Source: Onchocerca volvulus
Taxonomy: Eukaryota; Nematoda; Chromadorea; Rhabditida; Onchocercidae
Length of the DNA: 64,000 nucleotides
NCBI GenBank assembly: GCA_000499405.2
Contig: HG738140.1
Span: 8,769,560 to 8,833,559 of the forward strand
Direction of reading: 5' to 3'
Shown: positions 12,498 through 29,200 of the stretch, piece after piece
How the letters are laid out: every line of letters starts with the position of its first letter
Position numbering within the stretch: position 1 is the first letter of the stretch
Notes under the pieces: model-generated
Database searches by the model: none
Told to the model about the DNA's origin: nothing
Seen by the model: only the letters and a program-made list of their open reading frames with translations
Made by a program: the position numbers and the translations under genes

Positions 12498-15249
12498 CAA
12501 ACTGATTTGATTTACTGCTCTTATCACTTATTCTGAATGTTTAAATCTTTAAACCACGTGTACTGCGATATCCTTCTGAATATCAGTTTTCATTATTTTA
12601 TAAAAAAGAATAGCAAGAAATATATATATATATATATATATATAGACGATTTAACAAAAGTGATATGAAGAAATTTCTTCATAAAATTTAAATAAAAAGT
12701 TTTTTGGAAAGGATGTCTATACATCTGAAAAGGAATTGAAGTTCTCTGACAAGTTTGAAATAAGTCGAAAATGTTTTAAAAGGTTGCAATTATCTGAATT
12801 ATTGTTTTATAGTTTTTTAGTTTTTTCATATATCTAAATGTGTGTGCTTCTAGGTCATTTAATAAGTTATGTTATGTCCTTATTATCCTTTTTATTACTT
12901 TTATTAATTTATATATATCTTGGATTTTAAGATTTTTATGTGGAATTCAAGGGTATTTTAAGATTTTGTTTGTTCTTCGAACATTTTCTGGATTTTGGAA
13001 TCTTTTATTGTCTTCTTGATTTCAGTCCATCCATTCAAGATTTTGAAGTTCTCATTTTTTATATCTTTGAATTTGTTTTGGTTTGTAAGTTTAGATGACC
13101 TTTTGGTTTTACAAATTCTACTTTAGTTAATTCAGGAGTTTTTCTGTATTTGTCAATTTTTTTTAATGAATTATAGGTTAATAAGGACCTATGCTGCGGG
13201 TTCTTTTGTCTTTTTTAATCAACTTTGTTTATTTTTTCGAAATTCGTGCATTGAAATAGGCAAAGATAAATGCTATGTTTGTTCTTTTAAATCCAAGTTT
13301 TCTTTATGAATGAAGAGAAGTTAAAATGTTATCAGTGCGAATTTCACATGTTATTTTCACACAATTATGTTCATTGCAAAAATTACTGTATCAGTTTTCA
13401 TGAATTTTTAAATTCCGGCTTACTGGTGAATAATTGTTGAAATCTCGGGATGCGGAATTCTTTTATCCGAACAGCTCGGCGCAGACATTTTTCTTTGCTT
13501 TTTCTGTTAATGCGCCATCAATATTTATCTTTAATTTACTACAAGCTTCTATTTATGATGATATTGCAGGCTGGGATTTCGATAAATTGTTAGTTTTTCG
13601 CTTCCTTTTCTCTATTTTCGTTTTACTATTTTTAGGAAATTTTCTGTGCAATGTTTTCAAGAGAAGAGTGAGTATAATACGGGAAATAATTCGCTAGACT
13701 TTATGTAGCTCAAGTAATATAAGTGGAATTTGATATAAAAGTTTTCTATTTATTCCGTAGTTGAAATATTTTTAAAGCAATTTTCTTGAGTTTGAATTTT
13801 TAAAAGTTATGAGTTTCTGTGCTTTAGTTAACTCCGGATATATATTTTCATACTGTATGGCTTCCCCAAAACTAGGAACTTCTTTCTGCTATCATTTTTT
13901 ACGATGATTTTGCAATAAGCCTAAATAAGCATATTTCTTTCGGATACTTCACGTTTTTTATACAAGCTCGCTATTCCTTTTTTTTTTTTTTTTTTATTTT
14001 AGATGCAAACCTAAATATTGGATGAAGAAATCGAGCAAACTGTTGAGATTTAAATTCTCGAAAGCTTTACTACGGAAGATATAGTTACTTGCTTTCTAAA
14101 ACATATATTCCCAGTTTTACTTTCGGAATGCTTGATTTTAAAAGAGAGTTAAGTTTGTATGCTGAAAATCCTTTTCATTGTCCATTTTATTTTACCAATT
14201 TGTCATTGATTCCTTTTCCATAATTGGATGCTTTTATTAACATTTTGCGGACAAAGCCAGCTATAGAATCTTCAAGAAAATGTTAAAATTTCTGGAAATA
14301 ATGGTATCAATTTGCTCAGCTTGTGCAAATTCCACGTTTATAACAGTGAATTCTGTTTCATGATTGTTTCGGTGCAGATTGATACTTTTTATTTAAACTA
14401 TCGCTTTTGATCAAGTTATAAATAACATTGTTGGCAGAAAAATCAGTTGGACGATATTTTTTGTTATTAGACTCTTTTTTGGGTCTTTATTTTTCGAAAC
14501 ATAAATCTCCTAAATAGATGCTGATTGATTTTTGATCTATTATTTGAGGAGAAGCACATTGCATTTTTGTGAAATTTATTCTAAAAGCTGATAATTAGGC
14601 GAATGAGATGTTTCTCCTTGTAGACAGTCATTGTAATATTGAAAACACTCGTGGATCTTGTAAGTCATGATCCAAGTTGCAGAAAGTTTTCTTTTTTTTT
14701 TTTTTTTTCAAGGTATTACTATTATAAATTGTTCCAATCAATAGTTTGAATTATGTCAGGAATGGAATTGTTTGTTTCATTGTTTATATTTTCCAAAAAA
14801 TATTTAGAATTTATGGATACTTTTTAAATAATTAAAATCAACAGTTGATTTCATGCTATCATGAAGATTGCAATCTGCAACAGGAAGTCAACATCAGGAA
14901 ATGAATCGCAATCAATGATGGCAAGTTTGCATTGACCACAGATATTCGCGCAATAAGCAGAATATAGAGAATCAGAACTCTGACCGCTCAATTCAGACGA
15001 CCATTTAAATTCCCAAGTATTGGTTTTTTGTTTTGAAATTAAAAATCATTTTCACTGATTTTGAGTTGAGTTGTATTTTGGTTTTCAGACTGCTCATTGA
15101 TTTTTGATCTAGAAGTTATCAGATTGTGAGGAGTGAATACTAACTGAAATTTGACTTTTTATTTGGTTTTTTGGAACTTTGGAGAATCATTATTATAAAT
15201 CTATAAATTTACTGAAATAAATTTGATTTGTAGAACAAAAAGTGACGAA
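12498..15249. other. Gene-poor region downstream of TNPO3
   Basis: It begins with the TNPO3 3' flank, containing a TA dinucleotide tract at 12620-12645 and AATAAA near 12690. A plus-strand open frame at about 13434-13697 is phenylalanine/leucine-rich and matches AT-rich composition, so I do not call it a gene. Poly-T runs occur near 13978 and 14691. Confidence 0.45.
12620..12645. repeat. TA dinucleotide microsatellite
   Basis: About twelve to thirteen TA units in tandem, 120 nt after the TNPO3 stop codon. Confidence 0.85.
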
Positions 15250-15503
15250 ATGTCATTTGAATTGGAAGAAGAATTCGAAAGTGAAGATCAGGATGGAAAA
15301 AGTCACAATTAAGTTGTGAAAAAGAATTTATTCAACATTTGCAGAATATTGAACAGAAAAATATAATACCATGGGAAACGCAAATCCAAACTAATGACCG
15401 TTTAGCACATTTTCTGCAAATGAATGAAAGTCTTGAAAATTATGATGCTTTTCAACATGCTTTGCACTAGGATGTAATTGTCGCTCTGGAGCAAAATATA
15501 TAA
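15250..15503 (+). pseudogene. Broken coding fragment, perhaps AATF/TRAUB-like
   Basis: An ATG at 15250 opens an acidic stretch (MSFELEEEFESEDQDGK) that stops at TAA 15310. From 15300 a second frame continues the same style of protein: KEFIQHLQNIEQKNIIPWET, then TNDRLAHFLQMNESLEN, to TAG at 15468-15470. The same frame resumes after that stop for ten codons. One extra A in the run at 15297-15301 would fuse the two frames. The acidic start followed by a charged region resembles the N-terminal part of AATF/TRAUB nucleolar proteins, but this is only an impression. The frameshift, in-frame stop and absence of flanking exons suggest a decayed or retroposed copy. A sequencing error in the A run is an alternative for the shift, but not for the stop. 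Confidence 0.35.
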
Positions 15504-16124
15504 TAATTTATTTTTCACCAATATGCTTCTACTTTTTATTAAGAAAAAAAAACCGGTATTAACATTGATTTTTCTGCAGAAGACAAGATAATTACTCATA
15601 CAAAAACTCTTCAGTTAATTGAACACGACACATGGATGTCAAGATCATTCTTTTTTTTTTTTTTTTTTTTTTTTTTTGCTTTCTTCTAAGTGAGAAACAT
15701 AAAAATTAACAATTGCTGTTCATAAGCTGAATAAGTACTTGAAGCCATATAGATTTCTTTTCCATCAAGATTTGAAGTCCATTTTGTGATCTCGATTGCT
15801 TATTCTAGAAAAAGAATCCAATGAAAGTATCTAGAAAATTGATAGTGGGGAACTCCATTTTGATTTACACGAAATGATAATTATTAGTTAAGATGGCAGG
15901 ACAAAATAAACAAGAATATGCCATTTTTGTAGTTTTCTTGGTATGTACCCTTTCTGCCATGATGGTATATACAACTTCGCCGAATCACTGATATGCAAGT
16001 TCGTGATTCAGAAGTCCTCGGATCGTATCGTTCATCACAACATCATAAATATTGATATATTTATGATTGTTACATTTATGATGATGATGGTTATCAATTG
16101 CTTTGACAAGATCAGAAGTTAACT

Positions 16125-16280
16125 TTAATCTAATTTTGATTTTATTCGATCAAATATTTTGGATTGGCACTCGGTTATTTTAAATGGCTCTTTCATGGCT
16201 GGAAAAATTGCTGATGTATCTGTCCCTTCGATTTTTGCTGTTTTCATTTTTGTTCGCTTCCATATCTTCTGAAGGTTTCA
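16125..16280 (-). pseudogene. Short coding-like fragment, unidentified
   Basis: On the minus strand an open frame of about 50 codons runs to a TAA at 16127-16125. It includes KTAKIEGTDTSAIFPAMKEP and ITECQSKIFDRIKSKLD. Just upstream an overlapping frame also looks protein-like (EMKPSEDMEANKNENSKNRR), as if a frameshift separated two parts of one charged protein. There are no clear splice sites and I do not recognise a family. It may be a relic or chance. Confidence 0.2.
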
Positions 16281-17242
16281 TCTCTGGTTTTCTATTTGGT
16301 TCTTTTTTTCCTTTTAAATCTTTGGTTTTCCCTTAAAAGATACTGTTTGCACATACTGCCAATTAGAATTAATATGTCAAAGCTATATTCTTTCATATCC
16401 TAATAAAATCTGTTTAAAAATATAGGAGATTTATAAGTTTTTCATATTTATTCAGCGATCTTTTATCAAACCTTTTTATATGATAAATATTCATTCTGGA
16501 TAAAGCATAAGTAAATGAATGGATTCTAACTCTAAAAGTGAAAAGTTAATGCTTATTTCGTTGCATTAGAACTGTTCAGAGTTATCGTTTTAGATCTGAA
16601 TACTCTTATGAAATTTAAAAATCCAAAAATTGCAGCACGTAAAAATGCGATTGATTAAAATGGACTCAGCAGAATAACCCTATTATTGGTATACTTCGCG
16701 GAATTCCACATTTTTTATAAGCGAAAATTCTATGATAGTAAAAGAAAACTTCATTGGATTGAATTTGAATTCATCAAAAGATCAATCATTTTGGTGTTGG
16801 AAAGAAATTGTTCAACCTGCAAGCGAATAACCAGAGATTTTACTACTATAATCTCAGGAGATAGTGCATTGTGCTAGAATTGCTTTTTTAATACTTTTTT
16901 TTCTGCTTCAAAAATGTCCATATAACTACACAAGTTGGGATCATTTGGTGCTGCGACTTGTCTTCTTCTTACATTAAAATTATTTTTTTACTTTTTATAA
17001 GAAAGAAAAAACTTTTTCTATTGAATGAGCGAACTATTCTGCTATTTCTTGATCAATTTTAATCATTTTTTGAAAATATACTGCGGGAAAAATATAGCTT
17101 TTATCCGCGTAACAACGGGATAGAATCATAAATCTTTCTTTTTTTGCAAAAATATGGGGTTTATTTTAGCTTCTCTTCTACAGTGATGTGCTTATCACAT
17201 TAATCAGTGGAATATTAATTTGTGCAATGAAATGGATGTGAG

Positions 17243-17345
17243 ATGAGAGGAGAGGAGGAAGCTGCATCGAAGGACAGTTATCGATCTGGGGACAAAAGGA
17301 ATTCATTTCGTTTCTATAGTGACGAAGGACTATTTGCCATCCATG
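17243..17345 (+). CDS. Isolated first-exon-like open frame
   Basis: An ATG at 17243 begins 34 codons (MRGEEEAASKDSYRSGD..., ending SDEGLFAIH) that reach a GTAACT donor after phase 1 at 17345. Composition is less AT-biased than its surroundings and the residues are typical of coding sequence. No following exon in matching phase was found within 1.5 kb, so this may be an orphan exon, a relic or noise. Confidence 0.2.
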
Positions 17346-18452
17346 GTAACTCATTACTATTTTAATTACTTTTATTCGGAACTTCAAGTACCTTTACTCG
17401 AATGTTACTCAGCGGCTAATCTTTAATATCTTGAGATCGATCTTTGTTTTTTATTCGGGAAATTTTACAAAAATTATTTGTTTGTCTTTCTTTTTATATT
17501 GAAATATGTAAGTCTTTTATTAGAATTCAAATTTCGAAATTTGAATTTATCATGATTATCCAAAGTTCAGATATTGATTATTATTTCGAAAATTTTATCT
17601 CAAACATTAAAAAAAGGATACAATATTCATTTCCTATTTTATATCTTTATAATGAATGTGTCTTTGGAACAAAATTATTTTATTTGAAGTCAGAAAGTGG
17701 GAATGAAAATAATTTATTCATTGATTAGATTAAAATTGCCCTTCAATTTGAGGAAATGGTGTGACATCGTCATAACAGTGGTAACGTCCGGAGATTTTAT
17801 GTCATGAGGAGAATATAAAAAGAATTTTAAAAAATGAGGAAAATTTTTAGGAAGATTTGAACAGAAGAAAATGATCTTGTACTTGAAGAAAAAATTTTAA
17901 TTTAATTTTTATATTTATAAGGAAAATGGAACTCATATTCAAATTCATGCATTTCTGATCAAATGATTCTTTACTATAGTTGAAATTGGAGATCAAGCTG
18001 AGATGAAATTTTATAAGTTCAAATTCCTTGTCATTATTAGCTGCTAATTTTATTAGACTTTAATTAGATCTAAAGGCAAAGCTTAAGATTTACTCATTTT
18101 CTGATCAACTCATCTAAAAAGAGCATTACTTCTAGAATTTTAGATTTAGAAATTTTCAAACACTTAAAGAGGACGAAATTTTTTGATTCCTGAAAGGACA
18201 ATCAAAATTTCTCATTCTGATGAATGGTTTAGAATCTGTTTGGAAATAATGTTTACTAGTTTTGCGAGATATTATAGCAAATGATAAATATTAGGAATTC
18301 GCAAATAAGGAAATTCCAAATTTTAAAAATTTATAATGAGCTGAGAAGTATTGATTGCTGGTGAGAGGGAAAGAGAAGTAAGAAGGGGAGAGGCAAAGCG
18401 AAAAATTGAAGTGGAAGTCTATAAAAGTCGATCGAAGAGTTAATTGGAAAGA

Positions 18453-18903
18453 GATGCGTCTAGCTAAGATAATACAGACTTGGCTTTTAATGATAGGAGG
18501 CATGGCCATCGATCACAGACCAGAATCTATGCAGCCTAGGATGAAATCGATTTGAGCTTCTTTCAAACAATTTCATTTTGAGTAAAGTGGCGAACTGGTA
18601 GTATTCTCAGCGATTGAGTGATGAGCCGTATGAATAACTCTGCTTGCTTTCAGTTAATTACAGGTATTATTAGCTATTGCTTTAAAATTGTATAATTCCT
18701 CATTACTTGATTTCCAATCCACAATTACTGAATTGGCAGGTGGAATGTTTGGCAGCAATTTTTGTTTCATGCCAGTTAAGGATAACATGGAGTATTATTG
18801 TTGCGATAGAATGAAATATGAAATTCTGAGAAAGATACTAGAATTAGCCCAGCATATGATTGATCTCTTGCTCGAAATCATGAATTTGAAGAAAGTTAAT
18901 TGA
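18453..18903 (+). CDS. Possible small secreted cysteine-containing protein (fragmentary model)
   Basis: Two coding-like pieces are visible. At 18453-18554 a 33-codon frame starts with a signal-peptide-like MRLAKIIQTWLLMIGGMA and ends TGA. At 18661, after the acceptor TTAATTACAG, a frame beginning VLLAIALKLYNSSLLDF continues through a four-cysteine block (NFCFMPVKDNMEYYCCDR) to TGA at 18903. No donor-acceptor pair joins them in frame. The second piece alone resembles the mature part of a small secreted nematode protein with a CC pair. I do not recognise the family. Confidence 0.25.
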
Positions 18904-22635
<3,732 letters not shown>

Positions 22636-23244
22636 CAAATTGTTTAGTGATGCTCATCACTGCTTGCAGTAGTTTTTGCAATCAATGCCACAAAGAAATG
22701 CTGTTCAGTATATCAATCCCAGAGGGTTTGATAACAACAGATTAATAATCAGTATGAGGGATTGGATACAAACTTCACCAAACTGCTATGTTTCAGATCA
22801 ATTTTAGTTCTTTATTTTTTCTCTATATCTATGATATTATAAAAAAAGGTGAAAAAAATTTTTTTTTCGCAAGAAAGGAAATTGCAGATTTTTGTTTTTT
22901 ATAATTTATGATAACCAACTCAAAGTATTCCTTTCCACAAAGCTTCGTTTAATTAAGCTGTCTTTGATTGTTAGATTAAATTGTACTGAAATGATGGATA
23001 AGCATGATTATGATTATATTTTATCCTTGTTTTTCTACATTTTCCAACATTTTTAAATAAAGAATATAAATCCGATGATGTTCACAAAATATGTGTATTC
23101 ACAAAAAAGGGGACTGATCAGTCGGGTCGACTGAAAAATAAGTGCATGGAGACAGAAAAAAAATACAGAATCGAAAAGTTTTGATTTAACATATCAGTTA
23201 CAGATAGGAGACAATACTGACCAGAGAAGCCATCCATTACTTTC
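22636..23244. other. Convergent 3' intergenic region
   Basis: It separates the plus-strand calcyphosin-like stop (22635) from the minus-strand EFCAB7 stop (23245). A plus-strand AATAAA at 23056-23061 could end the calcyphosin-like transcript. No gene is visible. Confidence 0.5.
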
Positions 23245-26200
23245 TCAGATCGTTGTTTCGACTGTCAAAATCAGGGACCAGTCAGATTCCGTTGCAATTG
23301 CTTGAAGTAGTATCTGCAAAAATATCATTAGATTTGTTGAAAATATTTTTGGACAACTAATAATTTATTTGCATTTATATGAAGCACGCTAAAATAATTA
23401 ACCTTTGGTTTCACAAATTTCAACGGTATTCGTTGAATCTCTGTTAATTCTTTAACCAATACATTTTTCGAATTTCCATAGTAAAGATTCATGGCATAAG
23501 GTAGTTTCTGCAAAGCATTTATGCTTAAATGCTTTTTTTTCCCGAAAAAATTTCGGAAAAAAAGTCCAATTCATTTATCTCTAATTTAGCAACAAGATAG
23601 AAGTTTGAAAAAGATTATTCTTTCCTTTTGCAATTGATCATCGTAAATAAACTTATAAACAGAAAATCTTAGTGTGACAATGAAAATGTAACAAACAAAA
23701 AAGCTGAGAAAGTTGTAACGAAGACGTTTGCGGAGATGATGAAGAGTGAGGAAAGATTAGATTAGAGGTATAAAAATGAAAATAAATAGATTTATTTCCA
23801 AACAATTCGATATTTTGAAGAAAGATGTTGAAAGTACAAACCATTGGACCAGCTAAACAAACTGCAAAATAGTCACATTTCCAAATGCGCACTTCAACGG
23901 CATTGTCAACTTCCTGGCCATTCTTCCAGAAATAATTGATTAATGCCTCTGTTTCAGTCGCCGTAGATTCACGTAATTCTACCTGTGTCATATGAACAGC
24001 TGATTCGGAAGAGATTGTGAATGAACACGGACAATTCTGCAATACTTACTTTTATTTCAGCCTACGGTATAGAAATTTTTGCAACTTGGCTCAAAAAAGG
24101 AAGAGTTAAAGTTACTCAAGAGCAATATCATTAAACTCTAATAACTATCTCGGAAAGATCAAGCAGGTTGCGAAGATTTATGTCAATGAAGACTAAGACT
24201 AAGCAGCCGAACGGAAAGAACAGTTCGGTGATGAAAACTTCGCAAACTTCTTTGTGAATATGTGATGATCATAAGCCTTTATGCGAACTAGTTCCTTTGT
24301 GACAGCATAAATCATCAGATTGCAACTTTTAATTCTGTCTTGACGAGAATTTGGGTAAAATAAAATAAAAATCGATCAAAATTTAACATTGATCAGATCC
24401 AATTGTTTGTTGTAGCCAACACACAACAGCGTCATCCAGGTATCTTCTAATGTCGGATTATTATATACCTCTAACTGAAACATATTTAAATCTTTTTTAC
24501 AATTCCATCCGCCAGAATGTGACAGTATATTAGTGTCTCAGCAATTTTTTTAACTGATAAAAAAAGTTCAGGAGAACCTGGTGAAGTGCCACAAAAGAAT
24601 TCAGCAGTAATTCACCGTCTTTAGCTCCAAAATTTTGACAGATTATTTCCCATTCCTGGAAATCAAAACAATTAATTATTTATTACTTTATTACCTAATA
24701 TTACTAACTTTTTGTTAGGGCGTATTTTAGCTTAGCACCTGTTCTCTTCATGTTTTCACTTTCCTTGACAATGGCGTTTATAATCCAAGCCATCAGATGA
24801 TGAGGTTTTAGCTACGGATTATCTTCTAAACTTGTACTCTTGGTACTTCTTCCCTGTCATCCGGTGTTCTTGCTTTTGTCCTCTCAGTAAGATCGATTTC
24901 CAACTATTTTCACATTATATGATTCGTAAACATTTTCCTTCTCTTAAACTTGTAAGTGTATCAGAATGGTGGTACCGAATAAGCCTATTTCAAATTTGAT
25001 TTTTCTTCAACGATCGAATTGTCTTTTTTTGGAAACTCTGTCATTTAAGTCGATGGAGTTGGATGTCAACATGAATGGATAATTTAGGAATAATTATTCC
25101 CAACAAATATTAATAGTTCTGTCTTTTTTTTACTTCAATATTTTACTTCCAATCATATACATATGTCTTTCAATCTACAGCGATCTCCAAAGGACAGTTC
25201 ATTCTCATTGAACATTAATGACGATTGTTTCATGTTCTAAATTAGTGTTAAAAGTAATAAAAAATAGAACATCAAATATAAACATAGCTGAAGTATTATT
25301 TGTGAAGGAAAATTAAGAGTAAACTATGGGAAGGATATGAAATTTCTCGAACCTCATCCAAAACATGCTCGTCACTTGCTAATATATTGTATACATCGAA
25401 TTCCTCTCGACTTAATTTACCATTTTCATCGAAATCGAACAGATCAAACATATTCATCAGTGCCATCCTTAGATTTCATATTTTACTACAATTTTCTTCT
25501 CAAGAAAACTCATAAATAGATGATTTTGTAGGAATGATCTAAACTTGCTTCCAATGTTATCTCTTATATTCAATATGAGAAATTTGCTAAATAGTATAAC
25601 AGCCTAAAAATAACGGATCTATTTCAGATGCAAATCTTCAAAAGTGAGAAAAAAATGGTTCCTTTCTTGACCTATAGTATTCCAATATTTATCAGTTTTA
25701 TTTGAGATGTCACACTAGACATTGTAATAAAAACTTAGATTCTCAGTTTGACAATGAGTAGATTTGTATAAATTTTTTTTTCCATTTCTTTTTCTGTTTC
25801 TTGAATGAAATGAATTAACTAACTCACTTGAAATGTTTTGTCAATTTTCTATTTGAGTCTATCAGTTTCATTTCATAGCTTGTGGAATTCATATCATTGT
25901 ACTCCAAACAGTTTGGTGTTTGAATACTGACTATATATTTCCCTGCTTTCAGCAAGCATTCCTCGCTAACATACTTCTTAAAAAATTTAAAACAAAGAAA
26001 AAATTTAAGATTAGTTAAAATTTAAGCATTTATTAATTAATACATTAATTAATGCATTCAGTATTAATTATTATATTCAGTTAATATTATATAGTATTAG
26101 TAGTTAATACATAAATTTTTTAATTAATATATTCAGTTTCATGGACAGCGTTCGTTTTACGCTTTTAAAATACTTTTTTCATTACAGTAACACAAAGAGC

Positions 26201-29200
26201 CTCACACCACAGTTCGTGTAAATTCAAGAAGCCTCGTCCTTCAATGATATTTTCTGCTAAGCTGCTAATTTAACTCGACGATTTCGGGATTTTTTAGTTG
26301 CTCAAATTATTTTTATCTATTTGTAGTATTGCTTAACTCATTTGTTGTGACGTCGCTATTCAGCAAATAAAATTAGCCGACACGAAATATTTTGCGATGT
26401 AAAAATATTTCTTCAATTTCAATTTTTATTTGGAAAAAATCATATTTAAACATTTCCTATTCTTGTTTTCGAAATTCAATTCATTCTGAATATCAATTCA
26501 ATGCGATTAATTGTGCTAGGATGTGGCCGTTATCGAAACAACCCAAAACCAGTTATCTTCTTCTCTACTTATTCCATAATTTGATGGATGTATTAGAATG
26601 ATCACTGCTGGACAAATAAATGTTAGTGACTTTTCTATAATCGAACTTAATTGCCCAAAATGCGATGCATTGGTTCATTAACGTATTTATGTCATTTGGA
26701 TTATATGGCTGTTTTCTATAATTATGTCTAGCTGCTAATAATCTTTCTCGTTTTTACAATTTCCAGGATGATATAATACAAAAGTAATCAAATTTACATT
26801 AGTTAAATAAAGTCAATCTCTTTTTTTTTGAAATAGAAAAGATTACATCTTCCAAAGCCTTCGTTGTAACTGTAATTACTTGCTCTTCGATAGTATCATA
26901 AAGTACAACGTATATGTCATTTTTATAGTTTCGATCTGTCGGTTGATCATCTAAAAGAAATAGAATTCATTGCAAGAAATATTCATTAATTTCAAAATGC
27001 AACTAAATATGTAGAAATCAAATATGAAATAAAAAAATGGATGTTTAATATATGACAATTCAAAATTGTCGCCATATATGAATTTCAGCGGTCTTCGTCA
27101 CATTATCGTTTCTCAACTTTTGTTCTATGTGGAAGAGAATTTGATACAAAAAATGGATTAATTAATTTCTTTGTTACTTTTCGAAACTTTCACACTACAT
27201 AAAGTGTTCCGACGTGCTATAACTATGATAAAATATTCCGAAGTGCTATAGCCCTCACTTCAAACTTGATGAATTAGAGATCTTTGCAAGTTCAATTTTT
27301 TTAAATTGATATATTAATTTGAATTGTATCTTAATTTGAATTGAACATAACGTGGAATCTATTAAACTCTTCCTTCAACATGAAATAATATGATGATATA
27401 CAGCTAAATGTCTCATTTAATTTTCACAAGTACCCGTCGTCATTCTATAGCTTCTCAAAAATAAAACACAACTTACTGTTCGTAAGTAGTTCACACATGC
27501 TAAAAACAGTCTGCGACTGATTAATAATGAAATGATAGTTCAGAATTCGATCATCATTATTCATCACGCGAAATGCCCGACGAGAGACCTTTAATAAGAC
27601 ATAAATGATAGTCTCATCGTCATTCATGCAAATAATAAAGTTAATGAAATGAAACTGTGTAATGATTGGATAAACTGTTAAATTAAAAAAATAAAATGCT
27701 CGATAGTTATTATTACATCATCACACTGATATCAAAATCGAACGCGAAAACCTGCGAAGTGAAGTTCGGTGTGGAATCATTTAACTGCTGAAGTTTCATC
27801 CCTGTAACAAATAGCATGAAGAAATTTTTTGCAAATTTCAAAACTCTCGATACATTTGAAATCTAAATTAGATCTCGAAATCTCATCTTTGGACAATACC
27901 TTGAGATAATTTAAATTGTACGTTCTCAGATCCTGTATGCTTTTTTGGAATTATCATTTGTTTGTTGATGAATTCCTGCGCAACAACATCAAGTAGCTGG
28001 CTTCGACTTTTTTCGAATTCATTAAAAAGCTGCAAATATAATTGTTCCTATTGATTCTTCATATTCAGCTTTTTTCTTTCTTCCTCACTTTTTTAAAAGA
28101 ATATCTGAAAAGAGCATTCTCCAAAGTCTTTCAAATTTCTTAACTTTTCTCATCAATTTTTATTGTAAGCATCCTTTTCTCTATTGTAATTCTCTTTCAG
28201 ATTACAAGAAAATACTTGAGTAGAAAATTTTACTTCATATTTCCATTATCTCATCCAGTATTTTCATCATTGTGTAACTAACATTTCCATCTTAACTAGG
28301 AAATATATTTCTCAATTTCTAATTCATTCAAGAATTACTAATTCATGCTATCACATTTTTGAAAAAAGAAAAAAAACCAATAACAGTGCACAAAAAAAAA
28401 AATTAATTTTAAATCTGAAGGTATAATAACGCAGGCATTGGCAGCATTAATACTAGTCAGCCGTAATTTTAATGTTCATGTCATTTTGGAATATACTAAT
28501 GACAAATAATAAAGATTTCAATAACTCTGAATAAAAAAGGTGGTATAGAGTTCAACATCTTTTTAACTAATCTCGGAAATAAATAAGTCACACCTTTCTA
28601 CAATCAATCCTTCCAGAGGTTGAAAATGATTCCAGGAAATGCAATACTGCCTTTTTTTCATTCACATTCATTTCTCCATCCTTGAAATGATCATTTATGA
28701 TTTTCATGAAAAGCTATGCAGATAGGAGAATTACCATAAATTAAAAAAAAATTTTTTTAAACAAATTATAACAACTTCCTTGACATACTAACTACTGATA
28801 TTTCCTCTGCAACTTATTTTTCCATTCAGTGGTCCAAAAATAATTGTGGACAATACTTTTCAACAATATTATTATTGAATTTTGAAGCCTTTCTTTGTAT
28901 TTAAAGTTTCTATTTCCATTGATTTCATAACCTATACTTGTCTGGACGACTTTTTTAAATTGGCAATACCAACAAATGAAAATTCAATATGATTCAAATC
29001 TGCGGTAAAACATTATAAATGTTGAATTTATTGGCCACTTGGTTGCATCCTTAATTCCAAATCATTCAAATCAATTAAATAATGTTAAAATAATATTCCA
29101 AATTAATGTTAAAATGCACTCGGAACTTTATTCTCAATAGATCTCTCTGACATTTTCTACTAGCAACTTTAAAGCCAGTAAGAGAAACTATTACTAACAT

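Larger units (their letters stand above)
15504..18452. other. Gene-poor intergenic region
   Basis: Mostly AT-rich non-coding sequence with a poly-T run at about 15652-15677. Two coding-like scraps are listed separately: a minus-strand one at 16125-16280 and a plus-strand one at 17243-17345. Nothing else can be supported. Confidence 0.45.

Noticed and set aside
13434..13697. Plus-strand 87-codon frame, Phe/Leu-rich, transmembrane-like
   Set aside because: Composition is what AT-rich non-coding DNA gives when translated; no conserved motif or neighbouring exon.
24700..24830. Minus-strand frame HHLMAWIINAIVKESENMKR inside EFCAB7
   Set aside because: The flanking EFCAB7 exons join directly and the human protein has no extra residues here.
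25990..26130. TTAATTAA-rich tract as a possible transposon end
   Set aside because: No target-site duplication or defined terminal repeats; simple AT-rich sequence.
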